Shown: one piece after another, positions 1 to 6,166 of the stretch | How the letters are laid out: each line of letters begins with the position of its first letter | Numbering within the stretch: the stretch's first letter is position 1 | Program-made: the position numbers and the translations under genes | Notes under the pieces: generated by a model | What the model was told of the DNA's origin: nothing | Database searches by the model: none | The model's input: only the letters and a program-made list of their open reading frames with translations | Assembly: GCA_021838585.1 (NCBI GenBank) | Contig: JAKCDE010000047.1 | Location: forward strand, 1-6,846 | DNA: 6,846 nucleotides | Direction: 5' to 3' | Origin: Nitrospirota bacterium | GTDB taxonomy: Bacteria > Nitrospirota_A > Leptospirillia > Leptospirillales > Leptospirillaceae

Positions 1-1264
1 CAAGGTTCTTCTTCGGGGTCGCCTCTCCTACTACGAAGCCCGGGGAGAGGTCCAGATCGTTGTCGACCGGATGGGCCCGGCAGGCCTTGGCCTGTTCTTT
101 CAGGAGTTTGCGAGGGTTCGGGATCTTCTGGCCAAGGAGGGCGCCCTTTCGCCCGAACGGAAGCGTCCCCTTCCCCTCTTTCCCCGAAAGGTGGCTCTGA
201 TCACCTCTCCCCAGGGAGCGGCCGTCTGGGATTTTCTTCGAATCTGCGACCAGCAGAATCGTCTCGTTCCCGTCGTCGTCATCCCGGCAAGGGTCCAGGG
301 ATCCGAGGCGGCGACGGATCTTCTCCGCGCCTTTTCTGAGGTCGCCCATCTGACTGGCGTCGATGTCGTGGTCCTGACTCGAGGGGGAGGATCGGCGGAA
401 GATCTGATGGTCTACAATCGGGAGGATGTGGCCCGGGCCATCCTTGGCTGTCCCGTTCCGGTGGTCACCGCCATCGGCCATGAGGTCGACGTGAGCGTGG
501 CGGATCTCGTGGCCGATCTTCGGGTGGCGACGCCGACGGAGGCGGCCAAGCGCGTCTTCTTCGATGGTGCGCAGCTTGTGGAAACGGCCATTTTGTCCCG
601 TCGACGGATTCTCGGGGCCTTTTCCTCCCGGCTTAGAGAGGAGCAAGGTCGCCTGCGAGCCTTTCGGGAAGGGGCCGGCCATCTTTCCCGTCGGATCTCC
701 CGTCTCCATCTCGCCCTTGTCAGGGGGCAGGAGGGGTTGTCCCAGCTGATGCAGGGAAAGGTGGGGCGCTTTTCAGGAGACCTTCGGGGTCTGTCCGGGC
801 GTCTTGTCCACCCCTCCTCCCAGATCATCCGGCAGGGCCGGAGGCTTTCCGAAAGGGCCGGACACCTTGTCCGCCTTTTTCTTGCTCGCCTGTCGGCTGA
901 CCGGACGGCCCTGCTCGACCTGGGGCACCGTCTCGACAGGCCCGACCGGATAGGGGTGGGGATTCTCCGGGAACGGCAGGCCCGCCTGAAAAATGACCTG
1001 GCCCTGGCCCTGGGAAATCGCCTGTCCAGGGAGGACCGGACATTGGGCCGCCTCCGGAGCGGGCTTTTCGCCCATGATCCGGGGCGGCCCCTGGCCAGCG
1101 GATTCTTTTTGCTCTCGCGCCCGGAGAGCGGGACCCTGGTTACGGCCTCCAGTCCTCCATCGGTCGGTGAGACGCTTTTGGGCAAAACCCGCCACCTCTC
1201 GCTCTCCCTGACGGTGGTCGATGTGCGGGCAGAGTCCGAAGAGAACAATGGACGCAACACCTAA
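1..1264 (+). CDS. xseA: Exodeoxyribonuclease VII large subunit, 5'-truncated by the window edge
   Basis: Catalytic large subunit of exonuclease VII, a cytoplasmic single-strand-specific DNase that, with XseB, degrades ssDNA from both ends into acid-soluble oligonucleotides. The reading frame is open from base 2, so the ATG at 71 is internal: residues before it (VLLRGRLSYYEARGE, then QIVVDRMGPAGLG) match the end of the family's N-terminal OB-fold. About 420 residues are visible; compared with the 456-residue E. coli protein, roughly 70-80 N-terminal residues lie outside the window. The catalytic core shows ALITSPQGAA (about 191-220), TRGGGSAEDL (about 377-406), TAIGHEVDVSVADLVADLR with the conserved His at 479-481, and the following ATPTEAA. 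Then comes an Arg/Leu-rich helical region (about 600-1060), expected to be the long coiled coil that binds XseB copies. The C-terminal PLxRGY-type motif is altered to PLASGF (about 1088-1105). xseB follows after 20 nt. Family assignment is very secure. Confidence 0.96.
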   Translation, partial: KVLLRGRLSYYEARGEVQIVVDRMGPAGLGLFFQEFARVRDLLAKEGALSPERKRPLPLFPRKVALITSPQGAAVWDFLRICDQQNRLVPVVVIPARVQGSEAATDLLRAFSEVAHLTGVDVVVLTRGGGSAEDLMVYNREDVARAILGCPVPVVTAIGHEVDVSVADLVADLRVATPTEAAKRVFFDGAQLVETAILSRRRILGAFSSRLREEQGRLRAFREGAGHLSRRISRLHLALVRGQEGLSQLMQGKVGRFSGDLRGLSGRLVHPSSQIIRQGRRLSERAGHLVRLFLARLSADRTALLDLGHRLDRPDRIGVGILRERQARLKNDLALALGNRLSREDRTLGRLRSGLFAHDPGRPLASGFFLLSRPESGTLVTASSPPSVGETLLGKTRHLSLSLTVVDVRAESEENNGRNT

Positions 1265-1284
1265 TATCCCTAAATGGAGAGACG

Positions 1285-1617
1285 ATGTCGTTACCCGGTG
1301 AGGAAAATCGGCCAGAAAAGGCCCGCAAGGGCTCTGCGGCCCAGGAGAGGAAGGACACCGGCAGGGCTCCTTCCGACCTGGAGCCGGTCCGATCTTTCGA
1401 GGAGAAGATGAAGCGCCTTGAGGAGATCGTCCGGGTCATGGAGCAGGGGGATCGTCCACTCGAGGAATCATTGACCCTGTTCGAGGAGGGCGTGGCCCTC
1501 TCCGACCAGTGTCAGAAGATTCTCGAGGAAGCCGAGAGAAAGGTATCCATTCTCCTGTCCTCATCGAGAGAAAACGGAGGAGGGCCGGTGGAGGCTCCCT
1601 TTCGAAGAGAGGGTTAA
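1285..1617 (+). CDS. xseB: Exodeoxyribonuclease VII small subunit with extended N-terminus
   Basis: Small helical subunit of exonuclease VII; in the known complex several copies coat the coiled coil of one XseA. The 110-residue product has the family core at residues 38-91: SFEEKMKRLEEIVRVMEQGD, then LEESLTLFEEGVALS and a closing amphipathic helix ending in AERKVSILL. The ATG at 1285 follows GGAGAG (1276-1281) by 3 nt, and the next ATG (1408) would cut into the core, so this start is preferred. Against the roughly 80-residue E. coli protein, there is a charged, low-complexity N-terminal extension of about 37 residues rich in E, K, R and P, probably disordered, plus a loose C-terminal tail of about 18 residues. 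It lies 20 nt after xseA, so co-expression is expected. Identity is secure; whether the extension is translated rests on the start choice. Confidence 0.93.
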   Translation: MSLPGEENRPEKARKGSAAQERKDTGRAPSDLEPVRSFEEKMKRLEEIVRVMEQGDRPLEESLTLFEEGVALSDQCQKILEEAERKVSILLSSSRENGGGPVEAPFRREG

Positions 1618-1621
1618 GGGA

Positions 1622-1656
1622 TCCGGGGAGGACGTCCTCCCGGACAAATCATTTTT
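1622..1656 (+). terminator. Possible attenuator hairpin or operator palindrome between xseB and ispA
   Basis: The 62-nt spacer contains a perfect 16-nt palindrome, GGGAGGACGTCCTCCC, at 1626-1641. As RNA it gives a 6-bp GC-rich stem with an ACGT loop, lengthened by three more pairs (1622-1624 with 1642-1644) across a one-base bulge at 1625. A run of five T lies at 1652-1656, but seven bases after the stem, which is too far for a classic intrinsic terminator. It could be a weak terminator or attenuator, an mRNA-processing or stability hairpin, or a DNA operator for a dimeric protein. The right-arm bases GTCCT (1634-1638) are also complementary to AGGAC in the ispA ribosome binding site (1668-1672). 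The structure is seen directly; its function is inferred. Confidence 0.35.
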
Positions 1657-1665
1657 CGTCAGTCG

Positions 1666-1671
1666 AAAGGA
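1666..1671 (+). promoter_or_regulatory. Ribosome binding site deciding the TTG start of ispA
   Basis: AAAGGA lies 8 nt before the TTG at 1680, which is good spacing. The rival ATG at 1704 has no purine-rich stretch at a suitable distance, so this site favours the TTG start. Confidence 0.6.
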
Positions 1672-1679
1672 CCAGTCGG

Positions 1680-2573
1680 TTGGAAATCACGGCCTATCTT
1701 GATATGCAGAAGAAACGTGTGGACAAGGCCCTTGAAGCCCTTTTCGAAAGGGAGCTTTCCCGGGAGTACGGACGCTTGGCCGAAGGGATCCGTTACAGCC
1801 TCCTGGCCGGAGGAAAACGGATTCGGCCGGTTCTGGCGCTGGCCGCCATAGACGCCGTGGGAGGAGACGGAGAATCCCTTCTTCCCCTGACCCTGCCACT
1901 TGAGCTTGTCCATACCTATTCCCTAGTTCACGACGATCTTCCCGCGATGGACAACGACGATCTTCGTCGGGGCCGGCCGACCAATCATGTGGTCTATGGG
2001 GAGGCGGCGGCGATTTTGGCGGGAGATGCCCTTCTGACCCATGCGTTTACCCTCCTCTCGGATCCTGTGTATGATAGAGTATTGACCGCCTCCCGGAGGA
2101 TGGAGGTGGTCCATGAGCTCTCCTCTGCCTCCGGGCTCTGCGGAATGGTGGGGGGGCAGTTTCTCGATATCGTTTCGGAGGGGAAGCACCTGACCCTTCC
2201 GGAGCTCGAAAATCTCCATCGTCATAAGACCGGGGCACTCCTCAGAGCCTCGGTGCGAATCGGAGGGATCCTCGCGGGGGCCTCCTCCGAATGGGTCGAG
2301 GCGTTGACGCGATACGGCGAGGCGGTGGGAATTGCCTTCCAGATTGCGGATGATCTTCTCGATGTTTTGGGAACGGCCGAGGAATTGGGAAAGGCGGCAC
2401 AAAAAGACGCCGGAAAAAGCAAGAATACTTATCCCGGACTGGTCGGCGTCGACCGGGCCCGGATCCTTGCCGAAGAAAAGTGCAAGGAGGCCCATGAGGC
2501 CGTGGCCATCTTCGGATCGAAGGGGGAGCCACTCGCCCGCATTGCCTCCTATATCATAGAAAGAAGGAATTAA
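1680..2573 (+). CDS. ispA: Farnesyl diphosphate synthase (short-chain trans-prenyltransferase)
   Basis: Cytosolic Mg-dependent enzyme that adds isopentenyl diphosphate to dimethylallyl and then geranyl diphosphate to give farnesyl diphosphate. From TTG 1680 the product is 297 residues, close to the 299 of E. coli IspA, and it begins LEITAYLDMQKKRVDKAL like family members. The frame stays open upstream into xseB, but that part resembles nothing in the family and overlaps the xseB core. Visible motifs: LLAGGKRIRP (41-50, diphosphate binding), the first Asp-rich motif DDLPAMD (D85, D86, D91, with the two-residue PA insertion of bacterial FPP synthases) followed by DDLRRG, GDALLTHAF (115-123), and the second Asp-rich motif QIADDLLD (D224, D225, D228). 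The context HTYSLVHDD before the first motif also matches E. coli IspA. Product length cannot be fixed from sequence alone; geranyl or geranylgeranyl diphosphate remain possible. Its stop overlaps the dxs start by one base, linking two isoprenoid steps. Confidence 0.93.
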   Translation: MEITAYLDMQKKRVDKALEALFERELSREYGRLAEGIRYSLLAGGKRIRPVLALAAIDAVGGDGESLLPLTLPLELVHTYSLVHDDLPAMDNDDLRRGRPTNHVVYGEAAAILAGDALLTHAFTLLSDPVYDRVLTASRRMEVVHELSSASGLCGMVGGQFLDIVSEGKHLTLPELENLHRHKTGALLRASVRIGGILAGASSEWVEALTRYGEAVGIAFQIADDLLDVLGTAEELGKAAQKDAGKSKNTYPGLVGVDRARILAEEKCKEAHEAVAIFGSKGEPLARIASYIIERRN

Positions 2574-4465
2574 TGGGGTCCATTCTGGAAAACATTAGCG
2601 GTCCGGACGATGTCAAAAGCCTTCCCTTGGGGGACCTTCCGGTTCTGGCCAAGGAAATCCGGGAAGAGATGATCCGGGTCCTGTCGGGAATCGGGGGACA
2701 CTTTGGGGGAGGTCTGGGGGTTGTTGAGCTGACTCTGGCTCTCCATCGCGTTTTTGATACCACGCGGGACAGGATTGTCTGGGATGTGGGACACCAGGCC
2801 TACCCTCACAAGATGCTCACGGGCCGACTGGGCGCCCTTCCGACCATCCGGCAGTGGAATGGTCTCTGCGGATTTCCCAAGCGCGAGGAAAGCCCCCACG
2901 ATGCCTTTTCGGCAGGGCATGCGGGAACGTCAGTCTCCGCGGCGTTGGGAATGGCGGAGGCCCGCGATGTGCTGGGAGACTCTTACCATGTGATTGCCGT
3001 CATCGGAGACGGCTCCCTGACCGCGGGGATGGCCATGGAGGCTCTCAATCAGGCCGGGGCGAGAAAGAAAAAGCTTCTGGTGATCCTGAACGACAACAAT
3101 CTGTCGATCTCGGAAAATGTGGGAGCCCTTTCCTCCTACCTGGCCCGGATCTCGGCGGATCCGGTGATCGATGAGATGAAGCGAAAGACCGGGGCCATCC
3201 TGCGGGATATCCCGGTGATCGGGGATCAGGTGGCCCGGTTTGCCCGGGTGGCCCATGGACAGATGGTCGGGATGATCTCTCCTCCGGGCCAGTGGTTCGA
3301 AGAGATGGGCCTCTCTTATGTGGGCCCTCTCGATGGCCACGATCTCCCCCTTCTTGTCGAGACCCTGTCGGCTCTCAAGGACCGCCCCGGCCCCGTCCTC
3401 CTCCATGTCCGCACCATCAAGGGGAAGGGGTATGAGCCGGCGGAGAAAAGCCCCATCGCCTTCCATGGCGTCGGACCCTTCGATCCGGAAACGGGGGTCT
3501 TCAAGAAGAAGTCCGGCGGTCCTCCGGCTTACACCAAGGTCTTTGGTCAGGCGATGATCGAACTCGCCCGGGAGATTCCCGAGCTCTTTGCGATTACGGC
3601 GGCCATGCCCGAAGGGACGGGACTGTCCGATTTTGCCAAGCTTTTTCCCGGCCGTTTTGTCGATGTGGGGATCGCCGAGCAGCATGCCGTCACATTGGCC
3701 GGCGGGATGGCGGCCCAGGGGCTTCGACCGGTGGCCGCGATTTATTCGACCTTTCTCCAGCGGGCCTATGATCAGGTCGTTCACGACATCTGTCTCCAGA
3801 ATCTCCCGGTTCTCTTTGCACTTGATCGGGGGGGACTGGTGGGCGAGGATGGCCCGACCCATCACGGGGTCTTCGACATCTCCTACCTTCGACATATCCC
3901 CAACCTCGTCGTGATGGCGCCCAAGGACGAGAATGAACTTCGCAAGATGCTGTGGACCGCCCTTCATCTTCCCGGACCTTCCGCCATCCGTTACCCCCGG
4001 GGAGAGGCCTTGGGCGTTCCCCTTGACTCGGGATTCACTGCCATCCCGGTCGGAAAGGCCGAGATGCTTCGGGATGGCCACGACCTGGTCTTCCTGGCCT
4101 ATGGCTCGATGGTCTCGGTGGCCATGGAGTCGGCCCGACTCCTTCAGGAAGAGGGAATCGACGCGGGGGTGGTCAACATGCGATTTGCCAAGCCGCTGGA
4201 TACGGAGCTTCTGACGGAGGTCTGCCGCCAGACACCCCTGCTTGTGACCGTCGAGGAGGGGGTTGTCATGGGAGGGTTCGGGTCGGCCGTCCTGGAGTTC
4301 CTCGCCGCCTCCGATCTTCTGTCCCGGGTTCGTGTTCGCCAGGCAGGCATTCCTGACCATTATGTGGAACATGGTGCTCCTGGGATCTTGCGGGATTCGG
4401 TGGGCCTGACGGCGCCGAAGCTTGCGGAGCTGGCGCGCAAGAGTCTCCACTCTCCCGTCGCCTGA
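2573..4465 (+). CDS. dxs: 1-deoxy-D-xylulose-5-phosphate synthase
   Basis: Thiamine-diphosphate enzyme that condenses pyruvate with glyceraldehyde 3-phosphate, releasing CO2, to give DXP, the first step of the MEP isoprenoid pathway and a precursor for thiamine and pyridoxal. The 630-residue length is normal. Motifs in order: GGHFGGGLGVVELTLALH with His43, WDVGHQAYPHK (70-80), GHAGTSVSAALG (115-126), the ThDP/Mg motif from GDG (145-147) to NDN (173-175), and YVGPLDGHD (249-257). Then come IAEQHAVT with catalytic Glu369, YSTFLQRAYDQ (Arg397), GEDGPTHHG (Asp426, His430), YPRG (Arg476) and the transketolase C-terminal domain with VNMRFAKPLD (534-543). Small departures from the usual family text are DRGG where DRAG is usual (418-421) and THHG for THQG; neither removes a catalytic residue. 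The ATG at 2573 overlaps the ispA stop (TAATG) and has AAGGA at 2564-2568. Identity is secure. Confidence 0.98.
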   Translation: MGSILENISGPDDVKSLPLGDLPVLAKEIREEMIRVLSGIGGHFGGGLGVVELTLALHRVFDTTRDRIVWDVGHQAYPHKMLTGRLGALPTIRQWNGLCGFPKREESPHDAFSAGHAGTSVSAALGMAEARDVLGDSYHVIAVIGDGSLTAGMAMEALNQAGARKKKLLVILNDNNLSISENVGALSSYLARISADPVIDEMKRKTGAILRDIPVIGDQVARFARVAHGQMVGMISPPGQWFEEMGLSYVGPLDGHDLPLLVETLSALKDRPGPVLLHVRTIKGKGYEPAEKSPIAFHGVGPFDPETGVFKKKSGGPPAYTKVFGQAMIELAREIPELFAITAAMPEGTGLSDFAKLFPGRFVDVGIAEQHAVTLAGGMAAQGLRPVAAIYSTFLQRAYDQVVHDICLQNLPVLFALDRGGLVGEDGPTHHGVFDISYLRHIPNLVVMAPKDENELRKMLWTALHLPGPSAIRYPRGEALGVPLDSGFTAIPVGKAEMLRDGHDLVFLAYGSMVSVAMESARLLQEEGIDAGVVNMRFAKPLDTELLTEVCRQTPLLVTVEEGVVMGGFGSAVLEFLAASDLLSRVRVRQAGIPDHYVEHGAPGILRDSVGLTAPKLAELARKSLHSPVA

Positions 4466-4475
4466 TTGTCGAAAC

Positions 4476-5228
4476 GTGGGGAGAAAAAAGGAGGCGCTGG
4501 AGCTCCTTGTTCTCCGAAAGGGGTGGGCGACGACCCGCGAAATGGCGCGGGAACTTGTTCTTCGGGGAGAGATATGCGTCAATGGGATTCCTCGAACAGA
4601 TCCCTCTGTCCGGACCGAGTTTGACCGGGTCTCCCGAGTCGTGGCCGGGGAGGGCCCCTGCTATGTGGGACGGGGAGGCGACAAGCTTGCCGGCGCGATT
4701 GCCTTTTTCTCTCCTCCTGTCCAGGGCGTCCGACTTGCGGATCTCGGGGCGTCGACCGGAGGGTTCACCGACTGCCTGTTGCAGTCGGGCGCGGCCTCCG
4801 TTCTTTCCGTTGATGTCGGGAAGGGGCTTCTCGACTCCCGCCTTCGCTCGGATCCTCGTGTGACACTTCTCGAGTCCGTCAATGTTCGCCATCCCGGATC
4901 CTGGATTCCTTCGGAAGGCGTCGATGGTGTTGTGGCCGATCTTTCCTTTATCTCCCTTCGCCAGATCCTGCCGCAGATTTGCCTTCTCCTTTCCCGGGGA
5001 GGATGGATGATGGCTCTGGTAAAGCCCCAGTTCGAGGCGGCTCCGGAGGAAATCGCACGAGGGGGGATTGTTGTCAGGGAGTCGGTCCGACGGAGAATTT
5101 TGCGGGATATTGTCCACTGGATTGGAGAGAATGGGGGATGTGTTCGGGGGGTGATGCCCTCGACGGTCCGGGGAAGAAAAGGAAATCAGGAATATTTTTG
5201 CTACGCGCGCTGGAAGGGTCGTCTGTGA
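4476..5228 (+). CDS. tlyA: TlyA-family rRNA (cytidine-2'-O)-methyltransferase
   Basis: SAM-dependent 2'-O-methylation of rRNA cytidines: 23S C1920 (E. coli numbering), and in the TlyA-II subtype also 16S C1409. Some homologues are called hemolysins. From GTG 4476 the product is 250 residues. An N-terminal S4 RNA-binding domain (about 3-58, RKKEALELLVLRKG to RGEICVNG) is joined by YVGRGGDKL to an RrmJ/FtsJ-type Rossmann methyltransferase. SAM-binding LADLGASTGGFTDCLLQSGA covers 87-106, followed by SVDVGKG, VADLSFISL and LVKPQFEA (181-188). A K-D-K-E tetrad is placed at Lys70, Asp155, Lys183 and Glu239 (in GNQEYF), one residue offset from that proposed for M. tuberculosis TlyA. The subtype cannot be decided here. 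No good Shine-Dalgarno precedes the GTG, so coupling to dxs, which ends 10 nt upstream, is likely. A TTG at 4422 is in frame but adds non-family sequence. Its end overlaps the next start (GTGA). Confidence 0.93.
   Translation: MGRKKEALELLVLRKGWATTREMARELVLRGEICVNGIPRTDPSVRTEFDRVSRVVAGEGPCYVGRGGDKLAGAIAFFSPPVQGVRLADLGASTGGFTDCLLQSGAASVLSVDVGKGLLDSRLRSDPRVTLLESVNVRHPGSWIPSEGVDGVVADLSFISLRQILPQICLLLSRGGWMMALVKPQFEAAPEEIARGGIVVRESVRRRILRDIVHWIGENGGCVRGVMPSTVRGRKGNQEYFCYARWKGRL
5212..5218 (+). promoter_or_regulatory. Ribosome binding site deciding the GTG start of the SDR gene
   Basis: GGAAGGG inside the last codons of tlyA lies 6 nt before GTG 5225, whose translation begins directly with the Rossmann strand (NIVIGGGAGFIG). 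This supports the GTG over the long upstream open frame, which lies wholly inside tlyA. Confidence 0.6.
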
Positions 5229-6166
5229 ATATTGTCATCGGTGGAGGGGCGGGATTCATTGGGGCCCCGCTGGCCCGGGCACTCTCTCGGATGGGGCACA
5301 ATGTGACCGCGATCGACGACATGTCGACGGGCTACCGTTCGTCCCGGGACGCTCCCGTCCCCCTCGTCAAAGGGTCCCTTGACGATGCGAAGTTTGTGGC
5401 CCGGGTCATCGAGCGCACCCTCCCTTCCCTGTACATACACCTGGCGAGCCAGCCCGATGTCCGCTTGTCGTGGGAGAGTCCCTCCTGGGACATCCAGCGG
5501 ACGGCGGGAGCGATCATGGGGGTATTGGAAGCCAGCCGACTGGCCTCGATCCCCTGGATCCTGCTTGTCTCTTCGGGTGAGGTTCTGGGAAAGACGGGGG
5601 AAAAGGACAGAAGTCCTCTTTCTGAGAGGACCCCGATGGCGCCCTTCTCTCCCTATGGTATTTCCCATGCCTTCGCCGAGTTTTCCCTGGCGTCACTTTC
5701 GGATCCCCATGCCACCCGACAGACGGTGGTTCGTCTCTCTCCGGTCTATGGCCCCGGGCAAACGGTGGCGGGCGAAGGGGGACTCATCGGGTCAGCCATC
5801 CGGCAGACCCTGCTTCGTAGCTCGGTGAATCCTCCTGCGATTCCCGGCAACGGAGGGCGGGTTCGCGACTATGTCTATATCGATGACGCGGTGGAGGCCC
5901 TCCTTCATATTATCAGCCGGGATGCCGAAGGCGTCTTCCATGTGGGGTCGAATGTTCCGGTGAGCGATCGGGAGATCTTTCTCGAAATCGGAAAGATCCT
6001 GGGAGACGATGCTCCCGTCAACTACCATTCGAAGACCTTTGCCGACTCGGAATATCGTGTCCTAGGACATGGTCGCCTGACGCAGGAGTCCGACTGGGAG
6101 TGTGAGGTCTCCTTCCATGAGGGAATGGCCAGGACGATCAAGTTTTTTTCGGAGGTGATCCAGTGA
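5225..6166 (+). CDS. NAD-dependent nucleotide-sugar epimerase/dehydratase (extended SDR) with atypical active site
   Basis: Extended short-chain dehydrogenase/reductase of the GalE/GMD/UXS type, 313 residues from GTG 5225, a normal length. The N-terminal Rossmann fold has GGAGFIG (7-13), the GxxGxxG motif, and IDDMSTG with Asp31 at the end of strand 2, which predicts NAD rather than NADP. HLASQPDVRLSWESP (72-86) is the usual substrate-side segment. LLVSSGEVLG (113-122) places Ser117 at the catalytic Ser/Thr position and Glu119 where dehydratases and decarboxylases carry Glu. The active-site motif reads SPYGISH (142-148): Tyr144 is present, but the near-invariant lysine is His148. Later come RLSPVYGPGQ (170-179), RDYVYIDD (214-221) and FHVGS (238-242), all typical. 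The substrate cannot be named. It overlaps tlyA and cutA by 4 nt each (GTGA). It could be an active variant, a sugar-binding relative with weak catalysis, or an enzyme of changed chemistry. The family is secure, the reaction is not. Confidence 0.9.
   Translation: MNIVIGGGAGFIGAPLARALSRMGHNVTAIDDMSTGYRSSRDAPVPLVKGSLDDAKFVARVIERTLPSLYIHLASQPDVRLSWESPSWDIQRTAGAIMGVLEASRLASIPWILLVSSGEVLGKTGEKDRSPLSERTPMAPFSPYGISHAFAEFSLASLSDPHATRQTVVRLSPVYGPGQTVAGEGGLIGSAIRQTLLRSSVNPPAIPGNGGRVRDYVYIDDAVEALLHIISRDAEGVFHVGSNVPVSDREIFLEIGKILGDDAPVNYHSKTFADSEYRVLGHGRLTQESDWECEVSFHEGMARTIKFFSEVIQ
6143..6149 (+). other. T7 run at the SDR-cutA junction, potential slippage site
   Basis: Seven consecutive T occupy the codons TTT TTT T of the SDR gene, 15 bases before its TGA and directly upstream of the cutA ribosome binding site. 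A shift to the -1 frame here enters the cutA frame with no intervening stop. The run is seen; any slippage is conjecture. Confidence 0.2.
6151..6160 (+). promoter_or_regulatory. Extended Shine-Dalgarno of cutA
   Basis: GGAGGTGATC can pair over ten bases with the usual bacterial 16S rRNA 3' end (GATCACCTCC). It sits in the last codons of the SDR gene, with GGAGG 7 nt before GTG 6163. It fixes the cutA start and suggests that cutA is initiated strongly on its own, not only by coupling. Confidence 0.7.

Noticed and set aside
71..73. ATG at 71 as the xseA start
   Set aside because: The in-frame sequence from base 2 encodes conserved XseA residues (VLLRGRLSYYEARGE), so the gene starts left of the window.
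412..1260. 282-codon minus-strand open frame across xseA
   Set aside because: Antisense shadow of xseA; Arg/Ser-rich low-complexity translation without family features.
1509..1679. Upstream extension of ispA to GTG 1509
   Set aside because: It overlaps the xseB core, gives Arg/Ser-rich non-family sequence and would be far longer than known IspA; TTG 1680 has a good ribosome binding site and gives 297 residues.
1930..1964. Direct repeat ACGACGATCTT at 1930-1940 and 1954-1964
   Set aside because: Explained by two Asp-Asp-Leu codon runs in the first Asp-rich motif of IspA (DDLPAMDNDDL), not by a separate repeat element.
2930..4582. 550-codon open frame on the minus strand across dxs
   Set aside because: It lies fully antisense to an unmistakable Dxs and the start of tlyA, and its translation is rich in His, Arg and Gly with no recognisable motif. 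Long antisense frames are expected under GC-rich codon use.
4266..5117. 283-codon minus-strand open frame across dxs/tlyA
   Set aside because: Antisense to two well-supported genes, with no recognisable domain.
4979..5224. Upstream extension of the SDR gene to TTG 4979
   Set aside because: It lies within tlyA in another frame; SDR proteins begin at the Rossmann strand, which starts exactly at GTG 5225.
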